This document shows positions 1-8,189 of a stretch of DNA of 36,204 nt, one piece after another (positions within the stretch are counted from its first letter, which is position 1; every line of letters begins with the position of its first letter). The notes beneath the pieces were generated by a model that saw only the letters and a list, made by a program, of their open reading frames with translations, was not told the DNA's origin and did no database searches. Both the position numbers and the translations under genes were made by a program. Source of the stretch: Methylaequor sp002691245 (lineage in GTDB: Bacteria; Pseudomonadota; Alphaproteobacteria; Methylaequorales; Methylaequoraceae); NCBI GenBank assembly GCA_002691245.1, contig NZHH01000052.1, positions 1-36,204 on the forward strand, given 5' to 3'.

Positions 1-98
1 TAAGGGATCCGGAGCAAGCTCCGGGCCTTCGTTCGACTTGCATGTGTTAAGCATGCCGCCAGCGTTCGTTCTGAGCCAGGATCAAACTCTCAAGTTTG
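1..98 (-). rRNA. rrs: 16S ribosomal RNA, 5' end (partial)
   Basis: Read on the minus strand this is the start of 16S rRNA. It has the universal AGAGTTTGATCCTGGCTCAG segment (71-90), then AACGAACGCTGGCGGCATGC and the ACACATGCAAGTCGAACG stretch seen in alphaproteobacteria. The mature 5' end is placed near 98 from the CAAACTTGAGAG start typical of the group. Only about the first 98 nt (through the start of the V1 stem, with its complementary GGAGCTTGCTCC tip) are present; the rest lies beyond the left edge. It is transcribed leftwards from a promoter at 261-289. Confidence 0.96.
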
Positions 99-100
99 AT

Positions 101-119
101 AATCAAGCAAAGCCTGATT
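101..119 (-). other. rRNA leader hairpin next to the 16S 5' end
   Basis: On the minus strand AATCAGGC-TTT-GCTTGATT forms an 8-bp stem (one G-U pair) with a 3-nt loop, ending three bases upstream of the inferred mature 16S 5' end. Position and shape suggest a role in 16S 5' maturation; that role is inferred. Confidence 0.45.
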
Positions 120-160
120 GTTTGAACCCAACACAAACATGTAATGTAACATAATTACTT

Positions 161-197
161 GAATGTGTTGTAGTGAAATATCACCACCTACACATTC
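161..197 (-). other. rRNA leader stem-loop (candidate processing stem)
   Basis: The segments GAATGTGT and ACACATTC (161-168 and 190-197) are exact complements. Inside them GTAG/CTAC and GTGA/TCAC pair further, giving a long imperfect hairpin between the boxA-like element and the 16S start. Such leader stems commonly fold or are cut during rRNA maturation; the exact role here is inferred. Confidence 0.45.
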
Positions 198-210
198 CTT
201 TATATTAAAT

Positions 211-222
211 TTTCAAACAGCC
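211..222 (-). promoter_or_regulatory. boxA-like antitermination element of the rRNA leader
   Basis: The minus strand reads GGCTGTTTGAAA, close to the boxA of rRNA leaders (consensus near TGCTCTTTAACA; alphaproteobacterial forms often GCTCTTTGAAA). It lies about 40 nt downstream of the rRNA promoter and about 115 nt upstream of the 16S start, the expected place for NusB/S10 loading. Assignment rests on resemblance and position. Confidence 0.5.
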
Positions 223-260
223 AGAAATATCAAAAAATATTTGATAAATCAGTGAAAATT

Positions 261-289
261 GTTATAAGCATTATAGTGGAAATGGTCAA
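261..289 (-). promoter_or_regulatory. rRNA operon promoter (-35/-10)
   Basis: On the minus strand TTGACC (284-289) and TATAAC (261-266) are separated by exactly 17 bp, a near-consensus sigma-70 promoter pointing at the 16S gene. The same spacer holds a second TATAAT-like hexamer that is too close to the -35 to be the main -10. Among very AT-rich intergenic DNA this G/C-containing -35 stands out. Transcription would begin near 253. The divergent peptidase gene starts only 41 bp from the -35. Confidence 0.7.
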
Positions 290-329
290 TCTTTTTTTTG
301 TAAAGTTCAGGTGAAATCGGAAAGTATCA

Positions 330-1856
330 GTGATTAATTTAATTAAAAAAAAATTAGGCCTTTTATTTTTAATCCTTTTTATATTTTTATCAATTCAAAA
401 CCTCAATAAATTCAATGACTTTGGAATGTTAGAGGTTGCTGATAGCGATGCATCATTGGATTTAATAGATGATCCAGATGGTCTATCTGAAAGAAATTCA
501 ACAGGAATAATGGATGAAGATTTTGAAAAAATAAAAAAATTTGAACTTACTAAAAAGGAAAAACTGCCAGAAATTAATAAATCACCATACATTGAAAGTT
601 TAAATCTAGCTAATTACAAAGATGAACAAAGTGCAACAGATTACTTTGTGGATGAACAAAGTCTCAATTTATCTCTTGTCCCTGTTAACGAAACAATGCT
701 TTTTTCTGGAATTCCTCAACCAGAACTAAAACCAATACCCGAAAAACCCTATCACTTCAAAGCAACAACAATTTCTGTTAAAAATAAGAAGTCTTTAAGA
801 AAAAATTTGTCGAAGTTTCTAGAAAAAGATGAGGTCTCTTTNGTTTTTGAAAGAATAAAAGATTACGTTGATTTTGGTGTTAAGGAAAATATTAAATTNC
901 TNTTTGATGATTCTGATAAAATAATTGAAATAAATACNTATGCAAAAAATNTAGANCAAATGAATNTGAGANGAAACTTTAANGATGATTTTGTTTTTTA
1001 TATTGTCAACGCCCCAACTGATACAAAAGTGGTNAGAAAAAGATTNAAAGTTGAAAATAGTTTAAGTAAAACTNTAAAATCTGCNCGAATNCCGAAAACA
1101 ATTGTNAANGAATATCTTCACCAATTAAGTTATACTCTTGATTTTCAAAGAGATGTGAAAAATGGTGATACCATTGAATTNCTGTATGAAGCAAATTTCA
1201 CTAAAAACAATGCAATAGTNGGTAATCCACTTCTTTTATANGGCCTAATGCATNTAAATNATCACAAGATAGAANTATTTCGATATAGGCTTGAGAATGG
1301 AAAGTCAGACTATTTTGATGCCAGTGGTAAAAGTATAAAAAANTATCTCATGAGAACTCCCGTTAAAGGAGCTAGACTCTCATCTAAGTTTGGNGTTAGA
1401 AAACATCCAATCTTGGGATTTAGCAAAATGCATAGAGGTGTTGATTTTGCTGCAAAAAGAGGNACACCAATAATGGCAGCAGGTGATGGAAGAATTACNT
1501 ATGCTGGNAGAAATGGTTCATTTGGAAGATTTGTTGAAATTAAACANNTGAATAATTTTAAAACTAGATACGCNCACCTTTACAAATATGCAAAGGGAAT
1601 NAAAAAAGGNAGATTAGTTAANCAAGGCGAAATTATNGGATATGTNGGNACTTCTGGTAGGAGTACNGGNCCCCATCTTCATTACGAAGTCAAACATAAA
1701 AACAGAACGGTAAATCCTATGAAATTGAAGATGNANTCGACTATTAANATTGAAGATAATGACATGCCAAACTTTTANGCAAATGTATCACTCNCTCGAG
1801 ANAGATTTCTAGCAACNNAACTTCAAGATTCAGAAACTGCNGGANTCTNCNAATAA
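330..1856 (+). CDS. M23 family metallopeptidase (murein endopeptidase, membrane-anchored)
   Basis: Predicted zinc endopeptidase that cuts peptidoglycan cross-links in the periplasm. Residues 1-25 hold a basic start followed by a hydrophobic segment (LGLLFLILFIFL), a signal anchor or signal peptide. Residues about 25-300 are a charged, low-similarity periplasmic region. The C-terminal third is the LytM/M23 domain, with the zinc motif HRGVD and the later PHLHYEV motif, plus the TSGRS turn before it. The start is GTG at 330 with a purine-rich GGAAAG upstream. The sequence carries about 50 single N bases from 842 onward, so many residues are undetermined, but the frame stays open and the family motifs survive. 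It is divergent from the rRNA operon and ends 4 bp from the convergent DUF4167 gene. Full-length for the family (508 aa). Confidence 0.85.
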   Translation: MINLIKKKLGLLFLILFIFLSIQNLNKFNDFGMLEVADSDASLDLIDDPDGLSERNSTGIMDEDFEKIKKFELTKKEKLPEINKSPYIESLNLANYKDEQSATDYFVDEQSLNLSLVPVNETMLFSGIPQPELKPIPEKPYHFKATTISVKNKKSLRKNLSKFLEKDEVSXVFERIKDYVDFGVKENIKXXFDDSDKIIEINXYAKNXXQMNXRXNFXDDFVFYIVNAPTDTKVXRKRXKVENSLSKTXKSXRXPKTIXXEYLHQLSYTLDFQRDVKNGDTIEXLYEANFTKNNAIXGNPLLLXGLMHXNXHKIEXFRYRLENGKSDYFDASGKSIKXYLMRTPVKGARLSSKFXVRKHPILGFSKMHRGVDFAAKRXTPIMAAGDGRIXYAXRNGSFGRFVEIKXXNNFKTRYXHLYKYAKGXKKXRLVXQGEIXGYXXTSGRSXXPHLHYEVKHKNRTVNPMKLKMXSTIXIEDNDMPNFXANVSLXRXRFLAXXLQDSETXGXXX

Positions 1857-1860
1857 AANA

Positions 1861-2400
1861 TTAAATTTCAAAGGGTTTTANAGCCTCTATNCCGTCGCTA
1901 GTGTAAGTNTTNTCATNCTGTCCCTTTGTNGTGGAACCTNAAGATNCATTNNTTTCGTCATTAANTGGTTTTTCATCTTTATTATTCNTAGCCTCTATAG
2001 CTCTTTGTGTCCTGCTNGGNCGATCCTNGAATTTGTTTCTGTTAAAAGAATTNTNNTTATTNGCAGATTCGNNNTTATTANCNTCATCTGCTGTTTCATT
2101 TAGNACNCTNTGATAATGTTCAGCGTATTGATAATACCCTTCTGCTACTATTCTATCTCCATTNGAAAATGCNTCTTGAGCTAAATTGTTATATTTTTCT
2201 AGTGCTNTTGATATTGCGACTCTAGTTCTGGGAANATTGAGTNNTCTGTTATCAAAAGGTCTTAAANGGCTAGAAGATCTTTTNTGNTTTAGTCNCGGTT
2301 TTCTTCTACGAGGTCTTTTTTTTTCTATCAATTTNCAATTTGTTGATTTAGTTATTATTNATGATGNNANCAAANTATCACTAATGCCATCAAGATTCAA
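1861..2400 (-). CDS. DUF4167 domain protein
   Basis: Short basic protein of the alphaproteobacterial DUF4167 family. A basic RPRRRKP stretch is followed by a conserved block including GDRIVAEGYYQYAEHY, which matches the family's signature (gDRv.AEnYlQHAEHY). The C-terminal part is low-complexity and polar. No enzymatic function is known; the basic N-terminus suggests nucleic-acid or ribosome contact, which is inference. It is the last gene of the minus-strand run and follows prmC by 3 bp, a common alphaproteobacterial order (prfA-prmC-DUF4167). The frame begins at TTG (2400); since the first ~25 residues are atypical, a later start is possible. Many N bases leave the sequence incomplete. Confidence 0.75.
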   Translation of the reverse strand: MNLDGISDXLXXSXIITKSTNXKLIEKKRPRRRKPXLXXKRSSSXLRPFDNRXLNXPRTRVAISXALEKYNNLAQXAFXNGDRIVAEGYYQYAEHYXXXLNETADXXNXXESXNXXNSFNRNKFXDXXSRTQRAIEAXNNKDEKPXNDEXNXSXGSXTKGQXXXTYTSDXIEAXKPFEI

Positions 2401-2403
2401 ACT

Positions 2404-3258
2404 TTATTTCAATTTATAAACTACAACTCTGTNTATATCTTGTAAATCTTTTTCTTCTAAAANTTTTTTATAACCAAATTCATTGAATATTTTATCGACT
2501 GATTCTTTTTGTCCTAACCCAATCTCNAAANAAATCATACCATCTTTTTTAAAGNANTTTTTNGCTTTTGTTGCAATTTTTTTGTACGAATNTAATCCAT
2601 ACTTTCCACCATCAAGAGCAATTAAAGGNTCAAATTTCTTCACCTCNTCCTTCAAANAATTAATTTCATATTTCTTTACATATGGNGGGTTTGAAATAAT
2701 TAAATCATACTTGTTTTGTACATTTGAAAACCAATCACTTTGAAANAGCTTTAAATTTCTAATATTAAACCTTCTTCTATTTATATTTGCTATTTCTAAA
2801 GCATCATTTGAAATATCAATNCCNACACCCNTGATTTGCAATTCAATTAAATCNAGCANAATTGAAATTATAATACATCCACTTCCAACGCCGAGTTCTA
2901 AAATATCNGGTTTNGTTTTNTTTCTAANCAATATTTCTTTACTTACATCTACCAATAATTCNCTCTCTGGCCTTGGATCTAAAACATTTGAATTTACAAA
3001 AAAATTATTNGAATAAAACTCTTTCTTACCAAAAATTTTGGATACTGGTTTTCCAGTTGATCTCTCAAAAANTTTNTTTTTNATAATAGTTTTTTTCTCT
3101 NCTGGAATTTTTTCTTTAGAATTNGTTAAAATTTCAAGTTTAGATTTGTTCAAAGCATTTTGGACAATCAAAANNGCCTCTGATCTGGGATTGATTATNC
3201 CTTTTTGTTCTAAAAATTTTTTNCCCAATTCAATTATATTTTCTAATGANTTGTCCAT
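2404..3258 (-). CDS. prmC: Release factor glutamine methyltransferase
   Basis: Methylates the glutamine of the GGQ motif in peptide-chain release factors using S-adenosylmethionine. Visible are the SAM-binding motif I (DILELGVGSGCIIIS), the VLDPRPE region before it, and the catalytic N-(P)-PY motif (residues read SNxPYVKKYE, the proline codon masked by an N). At 284 aa it has the usual length. It lies 5 bp downstream of prfA, its substrate gene, the classic pairing. Scattered N bases make individual residues uncertain but do not break the frame. Confidence 0.92.
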   Translation of the reverse strand: MDXSLENIIELXKKFLEQKXIINPRSEXXLIVQNALNKSKLEILXNSKEKIPXEKKTIXKXKXFERSTGKPVSKIFGKKEFYXNNFFVNSNVLDPRPEXELLVDVSKEILXRXKXKXDILELGVGSGCIIISIXXDLIELQIXGXXIDISNDALEIANINRRRFNIRNLKXFQSDWFSNVQNKYDLIISNXPYVKKYEINXLKXEVKKFXPLIALDGGKYGLXSYKKIATKXKXXFKKDGMIXXEIGLGQKESVDKIFNEFGYKKXLEEKDLQDIXRVVVYKLK

Positions 3259-3263
3259 AAATT

Positions 3264-4325
3264 TTATTCTGCCAATTTTTTCATNTTTGAATCTGTTACA
3301 AGACCAGAGATAATATCATCAAGAAATTCNCCATTAAGAATTTGTTCTAATTTATACAACGTCATTGAAATTCTATGGTCTGTTACCCTTCCTTGAGGAA
3401 AATTATAAGTTCTGATTCTTTCAGATCGATCCCCAGAACCAACCTGATTTTTTCTTTCAAGTGCTCTTTCATCCTCTTTTTTTTGAGTCTCAATTTCAAA
3501 AATTCTCGACCTTAAAACTTTTAACGCTTTAGCTTTATTTTTATGTTGTGATTTCTCGTCTTGACACTGAGCCACAACACCTGTTGGCATGTGTGTAACC
3601 CGGACAGCACTGTCGGTGGTATTTACAGATTGGCCACCTGGACCACTTGCCCTAAATATATCAACGCGAAGATCTTTTTCTAGAATTTCAACATCAATAT
3701 CGTTTGCTTCCGGAAGAACCGCTACGGTTGCAGCCGAAGTATGGACTCTTCCTCCGGATTCAGTTTGAGGAACTCTTTGAACTCTATGTGTTCCTGATTC
3801 AAATTTTAAATTACCAAAAACATCTTTACCAGATATATTTAGAACAACTTCCTTAACTCCATTGTGATCTGTTTGACTTATATCCATTATTTCGGTTTTC
3901 CATTTTTTTAATTCTGAAAATTTAGAATACATTCTTAATAAATCTGAAGCAAATAAAGCTGCTTCTTCTCCACCAGTTCCTGCCCTAATTTCTATAATTG
4001 CGTTCCTTTCATCAGCTTCATCTTTAGGAATTAGCATTAATTTTAGTTCCTCCTCGATCAACAACAATTTCTTTTTCAACCTAACTCTTTCTTCTTCAGC
4101 TTCTTTTCTCATTTCTAAATCATCACCTAGCATTAGTTCTTCTGTATCTTGAAATTCGTTTCTAAGCTTTAGAAATTCTCTTGATTTTTCAACTAATGGT
4201 TTTAAGTCTGAATATTCTTTGGAAAGTTTTGCGTATTCTTCATAATTTTCACTTCCCAGACTACTAAGTTTTATTTCAATTTTTGAGAAATTCTCTAATA
4301 TATTTTTGACTTTTTTTTCTTCCAT
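3264..4325 (-). CDS. prfA: Peptide chain release factor 1
   Basis: Recognises UAA and UAG stop codons and triggers peptide release on the ribosome. The protein (353 aa) shows the RF1 features in order: helical N-terminal domain, the RAGTGGEEAALFA block, a RVPQTE segment holding the P-x-T stop-codon tripeptide (PQT; RF2 would have SPF), and the catalytic GPGGQSVN motif. The GGQ glutamine is the target of the adjacent PrmC. Only the last ~20 codons fall in the N-containing patch. The gene sits 4 bp after the GluTR-like gene and 5 bp before prmC, so it is probably cotranscribed. Confidence 0.96.
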   Translation of the reverse strand: MEEKKVKNILENFSKIEIKLSSLGSENYEEYAKLSKEYSDLKPLVEKSREFLKLRNEFQDTEELMLGDDLEMRKEAEEERVRLKKKLLLIEEELKLMLIPKDEADERNAIIEIRAGTGGEEAALFASDLLRMYSKFSELKKWKTEIMDISQTDHNGVKEVVLNISGKDVFGNLKFESGTHRVQRVPQTESGGRVHTSAATVAVLPEANDIDVEILEKDLRVDIFRASGPGGQSVNTTDSAVRVTHMPTGVVAQCQDEKSQHKNKAKALKVLRSRIFEIETQKKEDERALERKNQVGSGDRSERIRTYNFPQGRVTDHRISMTLYKLEQILNXEFLDDIISGLVTDSXMKKLAE

Positions 4326-4329
4326 ATAA

Positions 4330-5001
4330 TTAGAATTTTTTTAAAAAGTTTTTTAAATTTAATTTTATTTCGCTTTGATTTAATTTAAGTAGTACTAACA
4401 ATCTTTTTTCAAAGTTCATTTTTTGTTCAAGAGTAAAATTTAATTTATTAAAAAAAGAATCTAGCATTCCTTTAAGTTCTATGTCATAAAGATCATCGTT
4501 AATATTATTTTGAATTGTCACATTTTGTATCCATGAAGTGTAAAGTTGTTCCAGATCATTCAAATCAAATAAAAAACAATTGCTTATTTTCCCTATATCT
4601 ATCTCAATATTTCCGGGTACTCCACAATCAATGAAAAAAATAGTTTTTTGTTTTCTTTTTTTGAGTATTTTTTTTACAAAATCTTTATTTATAAATTTGG
4701 ACTGACTTTTGTATCCAATCATTACCATGTCATAATCCTTTAATAATTCCAAAAGTCTGTCAGATTCATAAATATCATTCTGACTTTTAATTATAAATTT
4801 ATCTAAAGGTTCTGCTAAAACATTATAATCTTGTATTCCAAAGTTTTTAAAATTATCTGCTATGTTGATTGGCAATTTCATATCACTAATAACAATTAAT
4901 TTTATTTCATTTATATTTCCAAAAACTTTTATTAAAACTTGACTTGCAGCGTGAGCGATCTGTTTAGGTTTTGATGAAAAAATATTATTGTTTTTTAGCA
5001 C
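4330..5001 (-). CDS. Glutamyl-tRNA reductase NAD(P)-domain-like protein, lacking the catalytic domain
   Basis: A 223-aa protein that aligns by eye with the middle and C-terminal parts of glutamyl-tRNA reductase (HemA). The AASQVLIKVFGNI helix resembles the start of the HemA nucleotide domain, and IFFIDCGVPGNIEIDIG followed by LFDLNDLEQL matches the HemA block 'lIDiavPRdIdp..g......lyDiDDL'. It has no N-terminal catalytic domain (no active-site cysteine region), and the usual glycine-rich GAGEM turn is replaced by VISDMK, so cofactor binding is doubtful. Alphaproteobacteria normally make 5-aminolevulinate by ALA synthase and do not need GluTR. It starts with GTG 1 bp after hisS and lies 4 bp before prfA. 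Possible remnant or repurposed regulator; function unknown. Confidence 0.6.
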   Translation of the reverse strand: MLKNNNIFSSKPKQIAHAASQVLIKVFGNINEIKLIVISDMKLPINIADNFKNFGIQDYNVLAEPLDKFIIKSQNDIYESDRLLELLKDYDMVMIGYKSQSKFINKDFVKKILKKRKQKTIFFIDCGVPGNIEIDIGKISNCFLFDLNDLEQLYTSWIQNVTIQNNINDDLYDIELKGMLDSFFNKLNFTLEQKMNFEKRLLVLLKLNQSEIKLNLKNFLKKF

Positions 5002-5002
5002 T

Positions 5003-6271
5003 TTAAATATCTTGGTTTAAAAAATCTTCAATACTACTTAAATCAATCAACTTTTGCTTTCCTGTCAATAAATTCTTCCATATAACTTTTTTATTTTTCC
5101 ATTCCTCTTCTCCAAAAATAATACAACCATAAGCCCCGATTTTGTTTGCTTTGGAAATTTTTTTTTTAAAATTTCCAGAATTTATAAAATTAATTTGCAA
5201 TGATTCGCTTGTTTGAATTTTATTTTTCAATCTAAGTATTTCTAAATTTAAATCATCATTTGTAGAAAATAAACATATTTTCTTCTCATTAGGACTTTTG
5301 TTTGAGGATAATTTCAAAATTATCCTCTCAACGCCAGCAGCCCAACCAACTCCACTTAAATCATCACCTCCAAAACTTTTTACAAGCCCGTCATACCTTC
5401 CACCTGCTAAAACAGCATTTTGACTTTTATTTTCAGTCATTTTATATTCGAATGCAGTATGATTGTAGTAATCCAATCCTCTGACCAAAAATCTGTTCAA
5501 TTTGTATTTAATTTTTAGTTTATCAAGTCCTGTAAGTAAAAATTTAAAGAACTGCTTTGATTCAGAATCCAGATAATCATTGATATTTGGAGATTTCATT
5601 ATAACTTGCTGATCCTGAGGTTCTTTTGAATCTAAAATTCTTAATGGATTTGTTTCTAATCTATTTTTACTCTTATCAGAAAGTTGAGTGATATTTTTTT
5701 TTAGAAAAGCACCTAATGCTTTATTATAATCTATCCTACTTTGTTTGTTGCCTAGAGTATTTATTTCAAGTACTAGTTCATCTCTAATGCCAATTTCACT
5801 TAAAAATTTTTCAGCTAAAATTAAAACTTCTAAATCATTCAAATAATTTGTTTTTCCAATATATTCTATTCCTAGTTGATGAAACTGTCTTAATCTTCCA
5901 GATTGTGGCCTTTCTCTCCTAAACATTGGCCCATAATAAAAAAATTTACTTTTTTTATGTTCGAGTGAGTTAGTTACAAGTGCTCTCGCAATAGCAGCTG
6001 TTCCCTCAGGTCTTAGCACAAGACTTTCATTTCCTTGGTCAATAAAATTATACATCTCCTTGGAAACAATGTCGGAACTTAAACCAAGTGATTTAGTGAA
6101 AACTTCGGAGTACTCTAGAATTGGTGTAGAAATTTCACTGTAATTGAAGAAATTACATATTTTGCAAAATTTATTTTGGATCGAGTTGTGATTTCGTATA
6201 TTACTACCAAAAAGATCTTTTGTTCCCTTAACTGTTCTTATCTTTTGCAAGGTTTTATACTTTTTTGTCAA
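5003..6271 (-). CDS. hisS: Histidyl-tRNA synthetase
   Basis: Class II aminoacyl-tRNA synthetase charging tRNA-His. Family motifs are clear: the N-terminal RTVKGTKDLFG, motif 2 (FRRERPQSGRLRQFHQ), the histidine-specific LVRGLDYYNHTAFEY, the AGGRYDGL motif and motif 3 (GVGWAAGVERI). The C-terminal anticodon domain ends near residue 422, the normal length. The start is TTG at 6271, inside the end of ispG (17-bp overlap); no ATG precedes the conserved RTVKG block, so the TTG is likely real. A homopolymer A10 tract in codons for NFKKKIS keeps its frame. Confidence 0.95.
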   Translation of the reverse strand: MTKKYKTLQKIRTVKGTKDLFGSNIRNHNSIQNKFCKICNFFNYSEISTPILEYSEVFTKSLGLSSDIVSKEMYNFIDQGNESLVLRPEGTAAIARALVTNSLEHKKSKFFYYGPMFRRERPQSGRLRQFHQLGIEYIGKTNYLNDLEVLILAEKFLSEIGIRDELVLEINTLGNKQSRIDYNKALGAFLKKNITQLSDKSKNRLETNPLRILDSKEPQDQQVIMKSPNINDYLDSESKQFFKFLLTGLDKLKIKYKLNRFLVRGLDYYNHTAFEYKMTENKSQNAVLAGGRYDGLVKSFGGDDLSGVGWAAGVERIILKLSSNKSPNEKKICLFSTNDDLNLEILRLKNKIQTSESLQINFINSGNFKKKISKANKIGAYGCIIFGEEEWKNKKVIWKNLLTGKQKLIDLSSIEDFLNQDI

Positions 6272-7355
6272 GCAATTCTTTTTGCTTTTGTTCGCATAAA
6301 TCTACTAAATGTTCAATCATGTCCCCATCTCTCAAAACGTGATGTTTTTCACCATTTAAATAAATCTGGTGTCCACTTTTACCGCCGGTAAGTCCAATAT
6401 TTGTCTCCCTTGCTTCGCCTGGTCCATTAACAACACACCCAATAACTGATAATGTCATGGGTGTTGTAATGTGCTCCAACCTTTTTTCTAGCTCTTCAAC
6501 ATTTTTTATTACATCAAAATTTTGTCTTGCACATGATGGACATGAGATAACATTAACACCTCTGTGTCTTAAGTTCAGAGATTTAAGAATATTAAACCCT
6601 ACTTTTATTTCCTCAACTGGGTCAGCCGATAAAGAAACCCTAATTGTATCGCCAATACCGGCCCATAGTAAAGAACCTAAACCAATAGATGATTTAATTG
6701 TTCCAGGCATCAAACCACCAGCCTCAGTGATACCAAGATGCAAAGGATAATCGCATGTATCAGATATTCCATAATAAGCTGAAACAGCTAAAAAGACGTC
6801 GGAGGCCTTACAACTAATTTTAAAGTTGAAAAAGTCGTTATCCTCGAGTATTTGAATATGTTTCATTGCAGATTCTACCATTGCTTCTGGACAAGGCTCT
6901 CCATATTTTTCCAACAAATCTCTTTCTAAGCTTCCAGCGTTTACCCCAATTCTCATAGAGCAAGAATTATCTTTTGCAGCCTTGATGACTTCTTTTACCT
7001 TTTCCTCACTCCCGATATTTCCTGGGTTTATTCGCAAACAAGCTGCACCGGATTCTGCCGCTTCTATGGCTCGTTTGTAATGAAAATGTATATCAGCAAT
7101 AATTGGAGTGTTAACTTCTTTAACGATTTGTTTTAGCGAATGGGTTGATTCTTCATCAGGACATGAAACTCTGATCAAATCAGCACCTACATTTTCAAGA
7201 TCTTTAATTTGTTTAACTGTTGCCCTAACATCTGTAGTTAGAGTGTTTGTCATTGATTGAACCGAGATAGGAGAGTCCCCTCCTACTTCAACCGACCCAA
7301 CTTTAATAGTTTTTGTTTTTTTTCTTTGGATATCTCTCCAAGGTCTCACACTCAT
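6255..7355 (-). CDS. ispG: 4-hydroxy-3-methylbut-2-enyl diphosphate synthase (flavodoxin/ferredoxin)
   Basis: Sixth... penultimate enzyme of the non-mevalonate (MEP) isoprenoid pathway, a 4Fe-4S protein that converts MEcPP to HMBPP. The N-terminal TIM-barrel half has VGGDSPISVQSMTNT and ADIHFHYKRAIEA. The cluster-binding cysteines are visible in ISCPSCARQ and in IGCVVNGPGEA, followed by a conserved glutamate. At 366 aa it is the short bacterial form without the inserted plant-type domain. It abuts rodZ (stop and start adjacent) and overlaps hisS, giving the common rodZ-ispG-hisS order. Confidence 0.96.
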   Translation of the reverse strand: MSVRPWRDIQRKKTKTIKVGSVEVGGDSPISVQSMTNTLTTDVRATVKQIKDLENVGADLIRVSCPDEESTHSLKQIVKEVNTPIIADIHFHYKRAIEAAESGAACLRINPGNIGSEEKVKEVIKAAKDNSCSMRIGVNAGSLERDLLEKYGEPCPEAMVESAMKHIQILEDNDFFNFKISCKASDVFLAVSAYYGISDTCDYPLHLGITEAGGLMPGTIKSSIGLGSLLWAGIGDTIRVSLSADPVEEIKVGFNILKSLNLRHRGVNVISCPSCARQNFDVIKNVEELEKRLEHITTPMTLSVIGCVVNGPGEARETNIGLTGGKSGHQIYLNGEKHHVLRDGDMIEHLVDLCEQKQKELLDKKV

Positions 7356-8189
7356 TTAAAGCCTCATTCTTTTTATCTTTTCAATCTTTTCTTTTAGGTA
7401 AAATCCCTTATTTACTTCTCCAGAATAACCGAAAGGAGCAAAAAATTCATCCTTAAAAAAAATTTGAAATCCTCCTAAATTTCCTGACTTTATAAAAAAG
7501 TCGCTATCTAGTGAATCAAAGGTAAAATCAATAGATTGCCCGACTTTGTATAATCCAGAGTTCAATAGGTCTTTATCCTTATTATAAATCTCAATCCATG
7601 TTTCTTCCAAAAAGATTATTTCAAAAAATGAATCATCAACTTTTACTTCTTTATTTCCAATACTCTTATTAATAAAAAACTCATTTCGTCCGTCAACAGA
7701 TTGAACTGTATCATTTTCCAAAAAATATTCTTTTGTAGTTAAATCATTTGTTTCATTAATTGTTAGTTTTTTTTTATCTTGATTAGCGTTAAAAAAATAA
7801 AGAATAAGAAGTAAAAAACTGAATGAAGCAATAAAAACAACAAAAATTTTGCTAGCCTTTATGTTCGAACCTGTCTTATATAGATTTTTTACTTTTCCAT
7901 CAACGAAATAATTTGATTGTAACTTTTCCAGTTCTTCAGAAATTTCTGCATTTGTCAACTTAGCATAGGCTCTTATAAAACCTGTTATTGGAATTTCTGT
8001 ATCAATATTAGCAATTTCACCTGATTCTATTTTCTTCAAAATATCTGTATTTATATTTAATTTTTTTGAGATCCCTTCTAATTTTCTTCTTGAACTTTTT
8101 CTTGCCTCAGCTATTTTTCTACCAACAACTGTATATAGAATTTTTCTTGTTTTGTTTTCACTCTCTGTGAGGTTTTCATTTTCAGTCAT
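7356..8189 (-). CDS. RodZ-like cytoskeletal membrane protein (HTH + TM + DUF4115)
   Basis: Bitopic membrane protein resembling RodZ, which links MreB filaments to the cell-wall machinery. Residues about 18-75 form a Cro/Xre-like helix-turn-helix (GRKIAEARKSSRRKLEGISKKL ... with ITGFIRAYAKL), which in RodZ binds MreB, not DNA. A single transmembrane helix follows (IFVVFIASFSFLLLILYFF, about residues 113-132). The C-terminal ~90 residues, with ETWIEIYNKD and the later GGFQIFFKD, match the periplasmic DUF4115 domain. Its place directly upstream of ispG is the usual RodZ location. It shares one base with the preceding monooxygenase stop (TAATG-type junction). The similarity is to the RodZ family in general; MreB partners are not in this window. 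Confidence 0.78.
   Translation of the reverse strand: MTENENLTESENKTRKILYTVVGRKIAEARKSSRRKLEGISKKLNINTDILKKIESGEIANIDTEIPITGFIRAYAKLTNAEISEELEKLQSNYFVDGKVKNLYKTGSNIKASKIFVVFIASFSFLLLILYFFNANQDKKKLTINETNDLTTKEYFLENDTVQSVDGRNEFFINKSIGNKEVKVDDSFFEIIFLEETWIEIYNKDKDLLNSGLYKVGQSIDFTFDSLDSDFFIKSGNLGGFQIFFKDEFFAPFGYSGEVNKGFYLKEKIEKIKRMRL

Noticed and set aside
271..276. TATAAT-like hexamer as the rRNA -10 box
   Set aside because: It lies only 8 bp from the -35; the TATAAC at 261-266 has the proper 17-bp spacing.
7356..8189. RodZ-like gene as an XRE transcription factor
   Set aside because: The HTH is followed by a transmembrane helix and a DUF4115 domain, and the gene sits before ispG, all pointing to RodZ, whose HTH contacts MreB.
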